Shown here: positions 34,204 through 41,711 of the stretch, one piece after another
Numbering within the stretch: the first letter of the stretch is position 1
How the letters are laid out: each line of letters opens with the position of its first letter
From: Alphaproteobacteria bacterium
Lineage (GTDB): Bacteria > Pseudomonadota > Alphaproteobacteria > Rhodobacterales > Rhodobacteraceae
Assembly: GCA_030427405.1 (NCBI GenBank)
Contig: JAUHXK010000008.1
Span: 1-64,000, forward strand
Direction of reading: 5' to 3'
DNA: 64,000 bases
The notes under the pieces: model-generated
The model's input: the letters and a program-made list of their open reading frames with translations, nothing else
What the model was told of the DNA's origin: nothing
Database searches by the model: none
Position numbers and translations under genes: made by a program

Positions 34204-35001
34204 ATGAATACTGAAAGTCGAGCCGCGGCCGTCATCGAGGCAAATCACCTGGATCTTACCTTCCAGACCAATGACGGGCCGGTACATGCGCTCAAGGATG
34301 TGAACCTGGCGATCAACAAGGGCGATTTCGTCAGCTTTATCGGGCCATCGGGATGCGGAAAGACCACGTTTCTACGCTGTATCGCGGCCTTGGAGACGCC
34401 GACAGGAGGAAGCCTGACGGTCAACGGAATGACCCCCGACGAGGCGCGCCGGAACAGGGCTTATGGCTATGTGTTCCAGGCAGCGGGACTGTATCCCTGG
34501 CGGACCATCTCCAAGAATATCAAGCTGCCGCTTGAAATCATGGGTTTTTCGGCATCCGAGCAGGAAGAGCGCGTCAACAAGGTCCTGGAACTGGTTGATC
34601 TGGAAGGGTTTGGCGGAAAATTTCCCTGGCAATTGTCAGGCGGCATGCAACAGCGGGCCAGCATCGCCCGGGCCTTGGCGTTTGATGCGGATATCCTGCT
34701 GATGGACGAACCATTCGGGGCGCTGGATGAGATCGTGCGCGATCACCTGAATGAACAGCTTTTGGCCCTTTGGGCGCGCACGGAAAAGACAATTGGTTTC
34801 GTGACACATTCCATCCCCGAGGCGGTGTATCTGAGCACCAAGATCGTGGTGATGAGCCCCCGTCCGGGGCGGATCACGGATGTGATCGACAGCCCGTTGC
34901 CCAAGGACCGGCCGCTGGATATTCGCGACACTCCGGAATTTATCGAGGTTGCGCATCGGGTGCGCGACGGATTGCGCGCGGGGCATTCCTATGACGACTG
35001 A
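34204..35001 (+). CDS. ABC transporter ATPase, nitrate/sulfonate/pyrimidine-type importer
   Basis: Encodes 265 residues. Walker A GPSGCGKTT (about 46-54), signature LSGGMQQR, Walker B ILLMDEPF and the switch region VTHSIPEAVYL are complete. It belongs to the SsuB/TauB/ThiZ group. Four partner genes follow, enclosing a GNAT gene. Within this locus the likely substrate is a pyrimidine or hydantoin-like compound; the family alone would allow sulfonates or thiamine precursors. Confidence 0.9.
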   Translation: MNTESRAAAVIEANHLDLTFQTNDGPVHALKDVNLAINKGDFVSFIGPSGCGKTTFLRCIAALETPTGGSLTVNGMTPDEARRNRAYGYVFQAAGLYPWRTISKNIKLPLEIMGFSASEQEERVNKVLELVDLEGFGGKFPWQLSGGMQQRASIARALAFDADILLMDEPFGALDEIVRDHLNEQLLALWARTEKTIGFVTHSIPEAVYLSTKIVVMSPRPGRITDVIDSPLPKDRPLDIRDTPEFIEVAHRVRDGLRAGHSYDD

Positions 35002-35434
35002 TCCGCAAAATTTCGGGATCAGGCGCGCCGTTCGCGAAGACGTCCCGGCTTGTGCCAGGGTCATCCACGATTGGGCGGCGCAAACCGACTGGATGACCGA
35101 AGAGCTGCCTGCCGAACAATTGGCGACGCTTATTCTGGAAGCGTTTGACGCCCGTGAGATCTGGGTCGCCGGTGACCCGGTCGATTGCTACATGTCCCTG
35201 GACCCCGAGCAAAAGAAGATCGGCGCGCTGTACTGTGCCAGGACCGGGCAGGGGATCGGCAAGGCCTTTGTCGACAGGGCGAAGGGCGGGCGCGACTTTC
35301 TTTGGCTGACAACCCATGTTCCGAATACCGCCGCACAGCGGTTCTATCGGCGCGAAGGGTTTGACCTTGTCGCCGAGGAACCGCCTGTTCCGCCGGATAC
35401 GGTGCCGGTCTACCGGATGGAGTGGCACGCATGA
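34991..35434 (+). CDS. GNAT acetyltransferase embedded in the ABC importer operon
   Basis: Encodes 147 residues. IRRAVREDVPACARVIHDWA opens a GNAT fold; the acetyl-CoA loop is GIGKAFVDRAKGG (weaker than consensus Q/RxxGxG/A), and FYRREGFDLV closes it. Its ATG overlaps the ATPase gene by 11 bases and its stop overlaps the permease ATG (ATGA), so it is translated together with the transporter. The substrate is unknown; an amine made by the pathway, such as beta-alanine, is one idea. Confidence 0.78.
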   Translation: MTTDPQNFGIRRAVREDVPACARVIHDWAAQTDWMTEELPAEQLATLILEAFDAREIWVAGDPVDCYMSLDPEQKKIGALYCARTGQGIGKAFVDRAKGGRDFLWLTTHVPNTAAQRFYRREGFDLVAEEPPVPPDTVPVYRMEWHA

Positions 35435-36348
35435 AACAGGTAATTGCAGTCCTGACCGTTTTGGCCGCCATCGTCGGCTTGTGGTACGCAGCCTGCGTTC
35501 CGATGAATATCAAGGGCGTTCTGACCGAACAGGAGCGCGCAGGCGCCCAGGTGCAACCCCCGTCGGCCAAGGATCGGCGTGACTTGGGTGAATTCGGCCT
35601 GATCGCGGGAAACAGTTTTGCCATTCCGGCCACTTGGGAACAGGCCCGGCCCCGGTTGCCCGCGCCGCACCAGGTCGCAGTCGAGATGTGGAAGACAACC
35701 GTTCAGAAAAAGATCACGTCAAAACGTTCACTGATCTATCACGCATGGGTCACGCTCAGCGCAACGATGCTTGGGTTTGTGATTGGTACGGGGTTGGGCA
35801 TTCTGCTTGCGGTTGGCATCGTTCACAGCCGGGTCATGGACCTGTCGGTCATGCCATGGGCGATTGTAAGTCAGACGATTCCCATCATCGCCCTGGCGCC
35901 GATGATCATCGTTGTCTTGTACTCGGTCGGGATCCAGGGAATTCTTCCCAAGGCGGTAATTTCAGCCTATCTGAGTTTCTTTCCGGTCGTCGTGGGCATG
36001 GTCAAAGGGCTGCGCAGCCCGGATGCGATGCAGTTGGACCTGTTGCGAACCTATAGCGCCAACGGGTCCCAGCGGTTTTGGAAGCTGCGCCTTCCGGCAT
36101 CCATGCCCTACCTGTTCACGTCGCTCAAAATCGGGATTGCGGCTTCGTTGGTTGGTGCCATTGTCGGCGAGCTGCCAACCGGCGCCGTTGCCGGGCTGGG
36201 CGCGCGGCTACTGGCCGGCAGCTATTACGGGCAGACAGTTCAAATCTGGTCCGCCCTGTTTGCCGCGGCGCTTCTGGCGGCATGCCTTGTCGGATTGCTC
36301 GGGGTGATCGAGCGGTCGGTGCTCAAGCGGATGGGGATGGCGCAATGA
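35431..36348 (+). CDS. ABC transporter permease, first (long N-terminus)
   Basis: Encodes 305 residues. One N-terminal helix is followed by a soluble periplasmic segment of about 75 residues, then a standard BPD_transp_1 core (about 105-300) with the EAA-type loop around MQLDLLRTYSANGSQRFWKLRLP. The start at 35431 overlaps the GNAT stop by 4 bases. The N-terminal loop is longer than in SsuC/TauC proteins and may contact the binding protein. Confidence 0.88.
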   Translation: MKQVIAVLTVLAAIVGLWYAACVPMNIKGVLTEQERAGAQVQPPSAKDRRDLGEFGLIAGNSFAIPATWEQARPRLPAPHQVAVEMWKTTVQKKITSKRSLIYHAWVTLSATMLGFVIGTGLGILLAVGIVHSRVMDLSVMPWAIVSQTIPIIALAPMIIVVLYSVGIQGILPKAVISAYLSFFPVVVGMVKGLRSPDAMQLDLLRTYSANGSQRFWKLRLPASMPYLFTSLKIGIAASLVGAIVGELPTGAVAGLGARLLAGSYYGQTVQIWSALFAAALLAACLVGLLGVIERSVLKRMGMAQ

Positions 36349-37190
36349 TGGCTGTTCTTGGAGCAATTGCGGTCTGGCTGCTGGGGTGGTGGCTGAATGC
36401 AAGGCTGGCCAGTGGGGCCTATGCCGATACGCGGGCCGTGCGTCTGGCGGCGCCACTGATCTTTGGCCTGACGGTCATCGCGATATGGGAGCTGCTGGTT
36501 CGTGGATTGGATGTGCCGCTGGTGATCCTGCCTGCCCCCTCGGTGATCTGGGACAGGTTCTGGGACAGCCTTCCGACGTTATGGGCCGACTTTGTACAGA
36601 CCATCATCAAGGGGGCGCTCAGCGGATATATCATCGGGTGCGGCTGTGCCTTCGTGATGGCGATCGCGGTGGATCGGTGGGATTTCCTGCGCCTGGGGCT
36701 TTTGCCGGTCGGCAATTTTGTCGCGGCCCTGCCGATCGTCGGAACCGCGCCCATCCTGGTCATGTGGTTCGGTTTCGATTGGCACTCCAAAGCGGCCGTT
36801 GTGGTCGTGATGGTGTTCTTCCCGATGCTGGTCAACACCGTGGCGGGCCTGCGCGAGGCATCGTCGATGCAGCGCGACCTGATGGAAACATATGCCGCAT
36901 CTTATTGGCAAAGCTTCGTAAAGCTGCGCCTGCCTGCGGCGATGCCCTTCATCTTCAATGGTTTGAAAATTTCCACCACGCTGGCGCTGATCGGCGCTAT
37001 CGTTGCTGAATTCTTCGGCTCTCCGACATTGGGGATGGGTTTTCGTATCTCTACCAGCGTCGGGCAGTTGTCATTGGACATGGTTTGGGCCGAAATCGTG
37101 GTGGCCGCCCTGGCGGGAACAGCCTTTTATGGTTTGGTGGCGATCATCGAAAAGGCGGTGACCTTCTGGCACCCGTCGCAACGTGGATAA
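36345..37190 (+). CDS. ABC transporter permease, second
   Basis: Encodes 281 residues with six to seven membrane helices. The EAA loop is MQRDLMETYAASYWQSFVKLRLP, similar to that of the first permease, so the two form a heterodimer pore. It starts in an ATGATG overlap with the preceding stop. The frame extends to 36078 inside the first permease gene and that part is discounted. Confidence 0.88.
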   Translation: MMAVLGAIAVWLLGWWLNARLASGAYADTRAVRLAAPLIFGLTVIAIWELLVRGLDVPLVILPAPSVIWDRFWDSLPTLWADFVQTIIKGALSGYIIGCGCAFVMAIAVDRWDFLRLGLLPVGNFVAALPIVGTAPILVMWFGFDWHSKAAVVVVMVFFPMLVNTVAGLREASSMQRDLMETYAASYWQSFVKLRLPAAMPFIFNGLKISTTLALIGAIVAEFFGSPTLGMGFRISTSVGQLSLDMVWAEIVVAALAGTAFYGLVAIIEKAVTFWHPSQRG

Positions 37191-37209
37191 ACGAACAGAA
37201 CTCAACAGA

Positions 37210-37225
37210 CCCCGGATAACCGGGG
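37210..37225 (+). other. intra-operon hairpin before the binding-protein gene
   Basis: CCCCGG-ATAA-CCGGGG, 27 bases before the binding-protein start. Hairpins here often protect or separate the abundant binding-protein message from transporter messages. Confidence 0.5.
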
Positions 37226-37252
37226 CGCAAATAGCAACTAGGAGAAATGAAA

Positions 37253-38242
37253 ATGAAAAAGCTATTCAGCGGGGCGGTCGCCGCCTTTGGACTGGCAGCC
37301 AGCACGGTTTGGGCGGCGGATGACGTGACCCTGCAACTGAAATGGGTGACCCAATCCCAGTTCGCTGGGTATTATGTGGCCAAGGACAAGGGCTTTTACG
37401 AAGAAGAAGGTCTGGACGTGACCATTCTGCCAGGCGGCCCGGACATCGCGCCAACACAGGTAATTGCAGGCGGCGGTGCGGATGTGACCGTCGAATGGAT
37501 GCCTGCGGCGCTTGCCGCGCGCGAGAAAGGCTTGCCGCTGGTCAATATCGCGCAGCCCTTCAAAAGCTCGGGCATGATGCTGACCTGCTGGAAGGATGCC
37601 GGGATTTCCTCGCCCGAGGATCTCAAGAACCGCACATTGGGTGTCTGGTTCTTTGGCAATGAATTCCCGTTTATGAGCTGGATGGGCAAGTTGGGGATCG
37701 ACACGGGCGGCAAAAGCGAAAACGGTGTCGAAGTTCTGAAGCAGGGTTTCAATGTCGACCCGCTGTTGCAGCGTCAGGCGGATTGCATCAGCACCATGAC
37801 CTATAATGAATACTGGCAGGTCATTGATGCAGGCGTCAGCCCGGATGAACTGGTGACGTTCAAATACGAAGACCAGGGCGTAGCCACTTTGGAAGATGGT
37901 CTGTACGTTCTCGAAGAAAACCTGGGCGATGCCGCTTTTGCGGACAAGATGGAACGGTTTGTCCGCGCCTCGATGAAGGGGTGGAAATACGCAGAAGAAC
38001 ACCCCGACGAAGCAGCCGAGATCGTGTTGGAAAACGATGAGACCGGCGCCCAGACCGAAGAGCACCAGAAACGCATGATGGGCGAGATTGCCAAGCTGAC
38101 GGCCGGATCGAACGGCGCGCTGGATCCGTCGGATTATGAGCGCACGGTCAGCACGCTTCTGGCGGGCGGTTCCGATCCGGTGATCACCAAGCAGCCCGAA
38201 GGCGCGTGGACGCATCAGATCACGGACGCGGCGCTCAACTAA
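37253..38242 (+). CDS. ABC transporter substrate-binding protein, NMT1/THI5-like
   Basis: Encodes 329 residues. A signal peptide ends at about residue 21 (STVWA/ADDVTL); the mature part begins with the NMT1 pattern LQLKWVTQSQFAGYYVAKDKGFYEEEGLDV and continues with GPDIAPTQVIAGGGADVTVEW. NMT1/THI5-like proteins bind pyrimidine-type ligands (thiamine precursors, riboflavin-like compounds), which suits pyrimidine import here. Two ATGs compete: 37247 is only 2 bases from AGGAG, while 37253 is 8 bases away and is preferred. A strong terminator follows. Confidence 0.9.
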   Translation: MKKLFSGAVAAFGLAASTVWAADDVTLQLKWVTQSQFAGYYVAKDKGFYEEEGLDVTILPGGPDIAPTQVIAGGGADVTVEWMPAALAAREKGLPLVNIAQPFKSSGMMLTCWKDAGISSPEDLKNRTLGVWFFGNEFPFMSWMGKLGIDTGGKSENGVEVLKQGFNVDPLLQRQADCISTMTYNEYWQVIDAGVSPDELVTFKYEDQGVATLEDGLYVLEENLGDAAFADKMERFVRASMKGWKYAEEHPDEAAEIVLENDETGAQTEEHQKRMMGEIAKLTAGSNGALDPSDYERTVSTLLAGGSDPVITKQPEGAWTHQITDAALN

Positions 38243-38265
38243 GCTCTGCGCTGTACATTTTTCGG

Positions 38266-38296
38266 AACGCGGCCCCGAAAGGGGCCGTGTTTTTTT
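38266..38296 (+). terminator. rho-independent terminator of the pyrimidine operon
   Basis: Stem of about 11 bp centred on GGCCCC-GAAA-GGGGCC with one G-T pair, followed by seven T's. It begins 24 bases after the binding-protein stop. Confidence 0.92.
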
Positions 38297-38367
38297 GTGC
38301 GCTGATCATGCGATCCGGCCTTGACGCAAGTGTTGTCTGGCATTTCACTGTATTTGGCCGCCAATAG

Positions 38368-38380
38368 CGGGATATTTCTG
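38368..38380 (+). repeat. intergenic motif CGGGATATTTCTG, copy 2
   Basis: Identical to the 13-mer at 32650-32662; here it lies 14 bases before the tupB start codon. The flanking bases differ, so only the core is shared. Confidence 0.5.
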
Positions 38381-38394
38381 AACTTCGGAAGAAA

Positions 38395-39108
38395 ATGCGT
38401 AGTTTTGCAGAGGAATTCAGTTTTGCTTTGACCTTGATTTTTCAAGGCGACGCAGAGCTGTGGGCAATTGTGCTGCTGTCCCTGCAAGTGTCGATTTTTG
38501 CCGCGCTTATTGCTGCCGCCCTCGGAATGCCGATTGGCGCGGCGCTGGCGGTTGCCCGGTTTCCGGGTCGACGTGCGTTGATCGTGCTGATGAACGCCCT
38601 GATGGGGTTTCCACCCGTTGTGGTTGGTTTGCTTGTATACCTGATGTTGTCCCGCTCGGGGCCTCTGGGTGTGCTGGATCTTCTGTATACTCCCATGGCA
38701 ATGATTATTGCGCAGGTCGTTCTGGTCACGCCGATCATTGCCGCGCTGACCCGGCAGGTCGTCGAGACATTGGCCGAGGAATATGCGGAACAGTTGCGGT
38801 CGCTGGGTGTATCGCGGCTGGCATCCGTTCCGGTCCTGCTGTGGGATGCGCGCCTTGCGCTGATCACGGCGTTTCTGGCCGGGTTCGGGCGAGCGATTGC
38901 CGAGGTTGGCGCGGTGATTATCGTTGGGGGCAACATCAACCACGTCACACGCGTAATGACCACGACGATTGCGTTGGAAACATCCAAGGGCAATCTGGCC
39001 CTGGCGCTGGCACTGGGCACCATCCTGATCGCGATTGCGGTGGCGGTCAACGCGATGGTCAGCACGCTTACCCTGCGCGCCGAGAAGGAAGGGTTGCGGC
39101 ATGCGTGA
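38395..39108 (+). CDS. tupB: tungstate ABC transporter permease TupB
   Basis: Encodes 237 residues with about five membrane helices. The blocks MGFPPVVVGLLVYLMLSRSGPLG and AEEYAEQLRSLGVSRL (EAA loop) followed by GFGRAIAEVGAVIIVGGNI are those of TupB, a WtpB/ModB relative. It forms the inner-membrane pore for tungstate. The next gene overlaps its end by 8 bases. The neighbouring formate dehydrogenase explains the need for tungsten. Confidence 0.9.
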   Translation: MRSFAEEFSFALTLIFQGDAELWAIVLLSLQVSIFAALIAAALGMPIGAALAVARFPGRRALIVLMNALMGFPPVVVGLLVYLMLSRSGPLGVLDLLYTPMAMIIAQVVLVTPIIAALTRQVVETLAEEYAEQLRSLGVSRLASVPVLLWDARLALITAFLAGFGRAIAEVGAVIIVGGNINHVTRVMTTTIALETSKGNLALALALGTILIAIAVAVNAMVSTLTLRAEKEGLRHA

Positions 39109-39835
39109 CCTTGCGCCTTTCTGCCCTGACGGGCTGCATGTCAGCAACCTGCGTATCGCGCGCGATGGCAAGGTATTGCTGGATGTCCCGGACCTGGCGC
39201 TTGAAGGGCCGGGACCGACCATGATCCTGGGGCCGAATGGGGCGGGCAAAAGCCTGTTGCTGCGCTGTCTGCACGGGTTGATCCAACCCGATGCAGGTTG
39301 CATTCAGATCAACGGGCGCAAGCTGAGCCCCGAAGACAGAACACAGCAGGCAATGGTCTTTCAACGCCCGGTTCTGTTGCGGCGGTCCGTATCCGCCAAC
39401 CTCGATTTCGTGCTGAAACGGATGGGGCTTGGCCGCGTCGCGCGCAGGGACCGGATTGCAGAATTGCTGGTCGAAGGTGGTCTGCAAGGACAGGCCCGTC
39501 AGGCGGCGCGCTCATTATCCGGCGGCGAGGCCCAGCGGCTGGCGATCCTGCGGGCGCTGGCCTGCGGCCCCGGAACCCTGTTTCTGGATGAACCGACAAG
39601 CGCGCTTGACCCTGCCGCCACCCAAAAGATCGAAACCATGGTCCTGCGCGCATCGGCGCGCGGCGTGCGTATCGTGATGGTCACCCATGACATTGGTCAG
39701 GCCCGCCGACTGGCATCCGACATCGTTGTCATGCAGGGCGGCCATGTCGTTGAACACGGGCAGGCGCAGCACGTACTGGACGCCCCCCAAAGCCCAGAGA
39801 CGCGCCGCTATCTGGCGGGCGGCCTTGTTACCTGA
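39101..39835 (+). CDS. tupC: tungstate ABC transporter ATPase TupC
   Basis: Encodes 244 residues. Walker A GPNGAGKS (about 44-51), signature LSGGEAQR, Walker B LFLDEPTSALD and switch VTHDIGQARRL are intact. The start at 39101 overlaps tupB by 8 bases; the in-frame extension to 39035 lies within tupB. Membership in a tupBCA set identifies the substrate as tungstate, though molybdate is transported by some relatives. Confidence 0.9.
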   Translation: MRDLAPFCPDGLHVSNLRIARDGKVLLDVPDLALEGPGPTMILGPNGAGKSLLLRCLHGLIQPDAGCIQINGRKLSPEDRTQQAMVFQRPVLLRRSVSANLDFVLKRMGLGRVARRDRIAELLVEGGLQGQARQAARSLSGGEAQRLAILRALACGPGTLFLDEPTSALDPAATQKIETMVLRASARGVRIVMVTHDIGQARRLASDIVVMQGGHVVEHGQAQHVLDAPQSPETRRYLAGGLVT

Positions 39836-39858
39836 CAATCCAAATTAGGAGATAGAAT

Positions 39859-40674
39859 ATGATCCGCAGCTATTTTTCAGCGGCACTGATGGTTTTGGGG
39901 CTATGGGCCGCGCCGGCGTCAGCCGAAGAACCGTTTATTATCGTGCAGTCCACGACATCGACCCAGAATTCCGGATTGTTGGATTACATCCTGCCGGGTT
40001 TTGAAGCGGAAAGCGGTATAGACGTTCGCGTCGTGGCCGTGGGCACCGGTCAGGCGATCCGCAACGCAATCAATGGGGACGGCGACGTCCTGCTGGTGCA
40101 TGCCCGCCCGGCTGAAGAGCAGTTCGTGGCCGATGGCTGGGGCGTTGAACGCCAGGACGTGATGTATAACGACTTTGTACTGGTTGGCCCCGCCGCGGAC
40201 CCGGCAGGGGTTCGGGGTGAAGCGGACATTCTGGCCGCCTTCTCGGCTATCTCTGAGGCGCAGGCACCGTTTGCATCACGGGGCGATGACAGCGGAACGC
40301 ATAAGGCCGAGCTTGGCCATTGGGGTGCCGCAGGTATCGACCCGTCAACGGCGTCCGGGACGTGGTACCGGGAAACCGGTTCAGGCATGGGCGCCACACT
40401 GAACGTGGCCAGCGGTATGGACGCTTATGCGCTGACGGACCGGGCCACCTGGTTGTCATTTGGCAATCGCGGCACCCTGGAAATACTCGTCGAAGGCGAC
40501 CCGCGCCTGTTCAATCAATACGGGGTGATCCTGGTAAACCCCGACAAGCATCCCGCCGTGCGCGCGACGGCTGGCCAGCGGTTCATTGACTGGCTGACCG
40601 GCCCGGACGGTCAGGCCGCCATCGCGTCCTACAAACTGGATGGTGAGCAGTTGTTCTTTCCAAATGCCAAGTAA
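39859..40674 (+). CDS. tupA: tungstate-binding periplasmic protein TupA
   Basis: Encodes 271 residues. A signal peptide (to about APASA-22) is followed by the oxyanion-binding signature STTSTQNSGLLDYILP (31-46), the hallmark of TupA. ASRGDDSGTHKAE is the second conserved ligand region. It captures tungstate for TupBC. It has its own AGGAG 5 bases upstream of the ATG and ends 25 bases from a convergent regulator gene. Confidence 0.93.
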   Translation: MIRSYFSAALMVLGLWAAPASAEEPFIIVQSTTSTQNSGLLDYILPGFEAESGIDVRVVAVGTGQAIRNAINGDGDVLLVHARPAEEQFVADGWGVERQDVMYNDFVLVGPAADPAGVRGEADILAAFSAISEAQAPFASRGDDSGTHKAELGHWGAAGIDPSTASGTWYRETGSGMGATLNVASGMDAYALTDRATWLSFGNRGTLEILVEGDPRLFNQYGVILVNPDKHPAVRATAGQRFIDWLTGPDGQAAIASYKLDGEQLFFPNAK

Positions 40675-40699
40675 CTGGGCGGTCTGCCCTGACGGTGCG

Positions 40700-41572
40700 C
40701 TATCCGCTGGCGCCGTTGTGGTGGACCTTTCCAAGCTGTGTCAGATCATATCCGCCGAACTCGGTCGCGCGCCGGGCGAAGCGGTCTGAGTGCAGGAAGT
40801 CCATCAGCGATTGCATCGGCGCGTCGAAATAGGCGCGCCGCCAGATGGCAAGGTCCAGGCGTTCGGAATGGGTCGGGACGAATTGAACCCCATAAAGCCC
40901 GGCCATCGCGACAAGGCCAAACCCGACCTCGGCCTTGCCGTCATGCAGGGCAATCGCCAGTTCTTCCTCGGTTCGGGCGCAAACGGGCAGGGGATCCAGA
41001 TCATCCCTGCTTAGCCCATGTTGCGCCAGTTGTGCGTCAAACAGCCTTTGGCTGGCCGCACTGTCCTGACGCAGGATTACCCGCCGCCCCGCAAGATCGG
41101 CAAACCCAGTAACTCCGGTTGTTCCGGGCGACAGCAGCAACCCGCGCTGACGTTTGCCAATCTCGACAAGAACGACGGGCGCTTCGGCAACGGCATCACG
41201 CAATGACCGGATGTTGAAGCCCGCGTCTTCGTGGATATGCAACGCGGCGGCCTGGGCACGGCGATCTGCCAACCGGGTCAACCCGTCAAACGAACCGTCA
41301 TAATAGGTGGCCAGTCCCGATCCGCTTTCGCGCAACGCCCAGTCCAGCAGCGGGTCGTGGCTTCCTGCAACGATTGGCGGCAACGGAGGGTCGGCAACAT
41401 CCGGCCCTGACCGCGAGGCATTCAGCCAGGCGATGATGTCCGCCCGGGGAAACAGCAGTTTTCCCATTGCGCGGACACAGGGCACCTCGCCCGAGGAGGC
41501 AAGATCATAGGCTTTTCGCTCGCCAATGCGCAGCAGATCGGCCAGTTCACGCGTTGTCAGGTATTCGGGCAT
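40700..41572 (-). CDS. HTH / periplasmic-binding-protein-like regulator at the end of the fdh operon
   Basis: Encodes 290 residues. An excisionase/MerR-type helix-turn-helix (about 3-50, YLTTRELADLLRIGERKAYDLASSG) is joined to a PBP-like domain (about 70-285, containing TTGVTGFADLAGRRVILRQ). This architecture (PF12727-like) occurs in proteins near molybdate and tungstate transporters. It is inferred to sense an oxyanion or cofactor and control tup or fdh genes. Its ATG touches the stop of the small exported peptide with no gap, so it is the last gene of the fdh operon, facing tupA. Confidence 0.78.
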   Translation of the reverse strand: MPEYLTTRELADLLRIGERKAYDLASSGEVPCVRAMGKLLFPRADIIAWLNASRSGPDVADPPLPPIVAGSHDPLLDWALRESGSGLATYYDGSFDGLTRLADRRAQAAALHIHEDAGFNIRSLRDAVAEAPVVLVEIGKRQRGLLLSPGTTGVTGFADLAGRRVILRQDSAASQRLFDAQLAQHGLSRDDLDPLPVCARTEEELAIALHDGKAEVGFGLVAMAGLYGVQFVPTHSERLDLAIWRRAYFDAPMQSLMDFLHSDRFARRATEFGGYDLTQLGKVHHNGASG

Positions 41573-41698
41573 TCAGTCGAGGCGAACAGAGGTGCCGGAT
41601 CCCGCATCAGCGGCGCTGAACCCAATCTGGCCCAGAACCGATGGCGCGGCGACCGTGATCACGGCCATTGTCAAAACAGCACCAAGAAAGGCTTTCAT
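41573..41698 (-). CDS. 41-residue exported peptide of the fdh operon
   Basis: An ATG at 41698, preceded by a strong AGGAGG, opens a 41-codon frame ending at TGA 41573-41575. The peptide begins MKAFLGAVLTMAVITVAA, a signal-peptide or membrane-anchor sequence, and ends GSGTSVRLD. It lies 13 bases after the WD40-cytochrome gene and abuts the regulator gene. I think similar short proteins accompany Rhodobacteraceae fdh loci, but cannot verify this. Its function is unknown; a small membrane subunit is possible. Confidence 0.7.
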   Translation of the reverse strand: MKAFLGAVLTMAVITVAAPSVLGQIGFSAADAGSGTSVRLD

Positions 41699-41711
41699 TC
41701 ATTCCTCCTGC

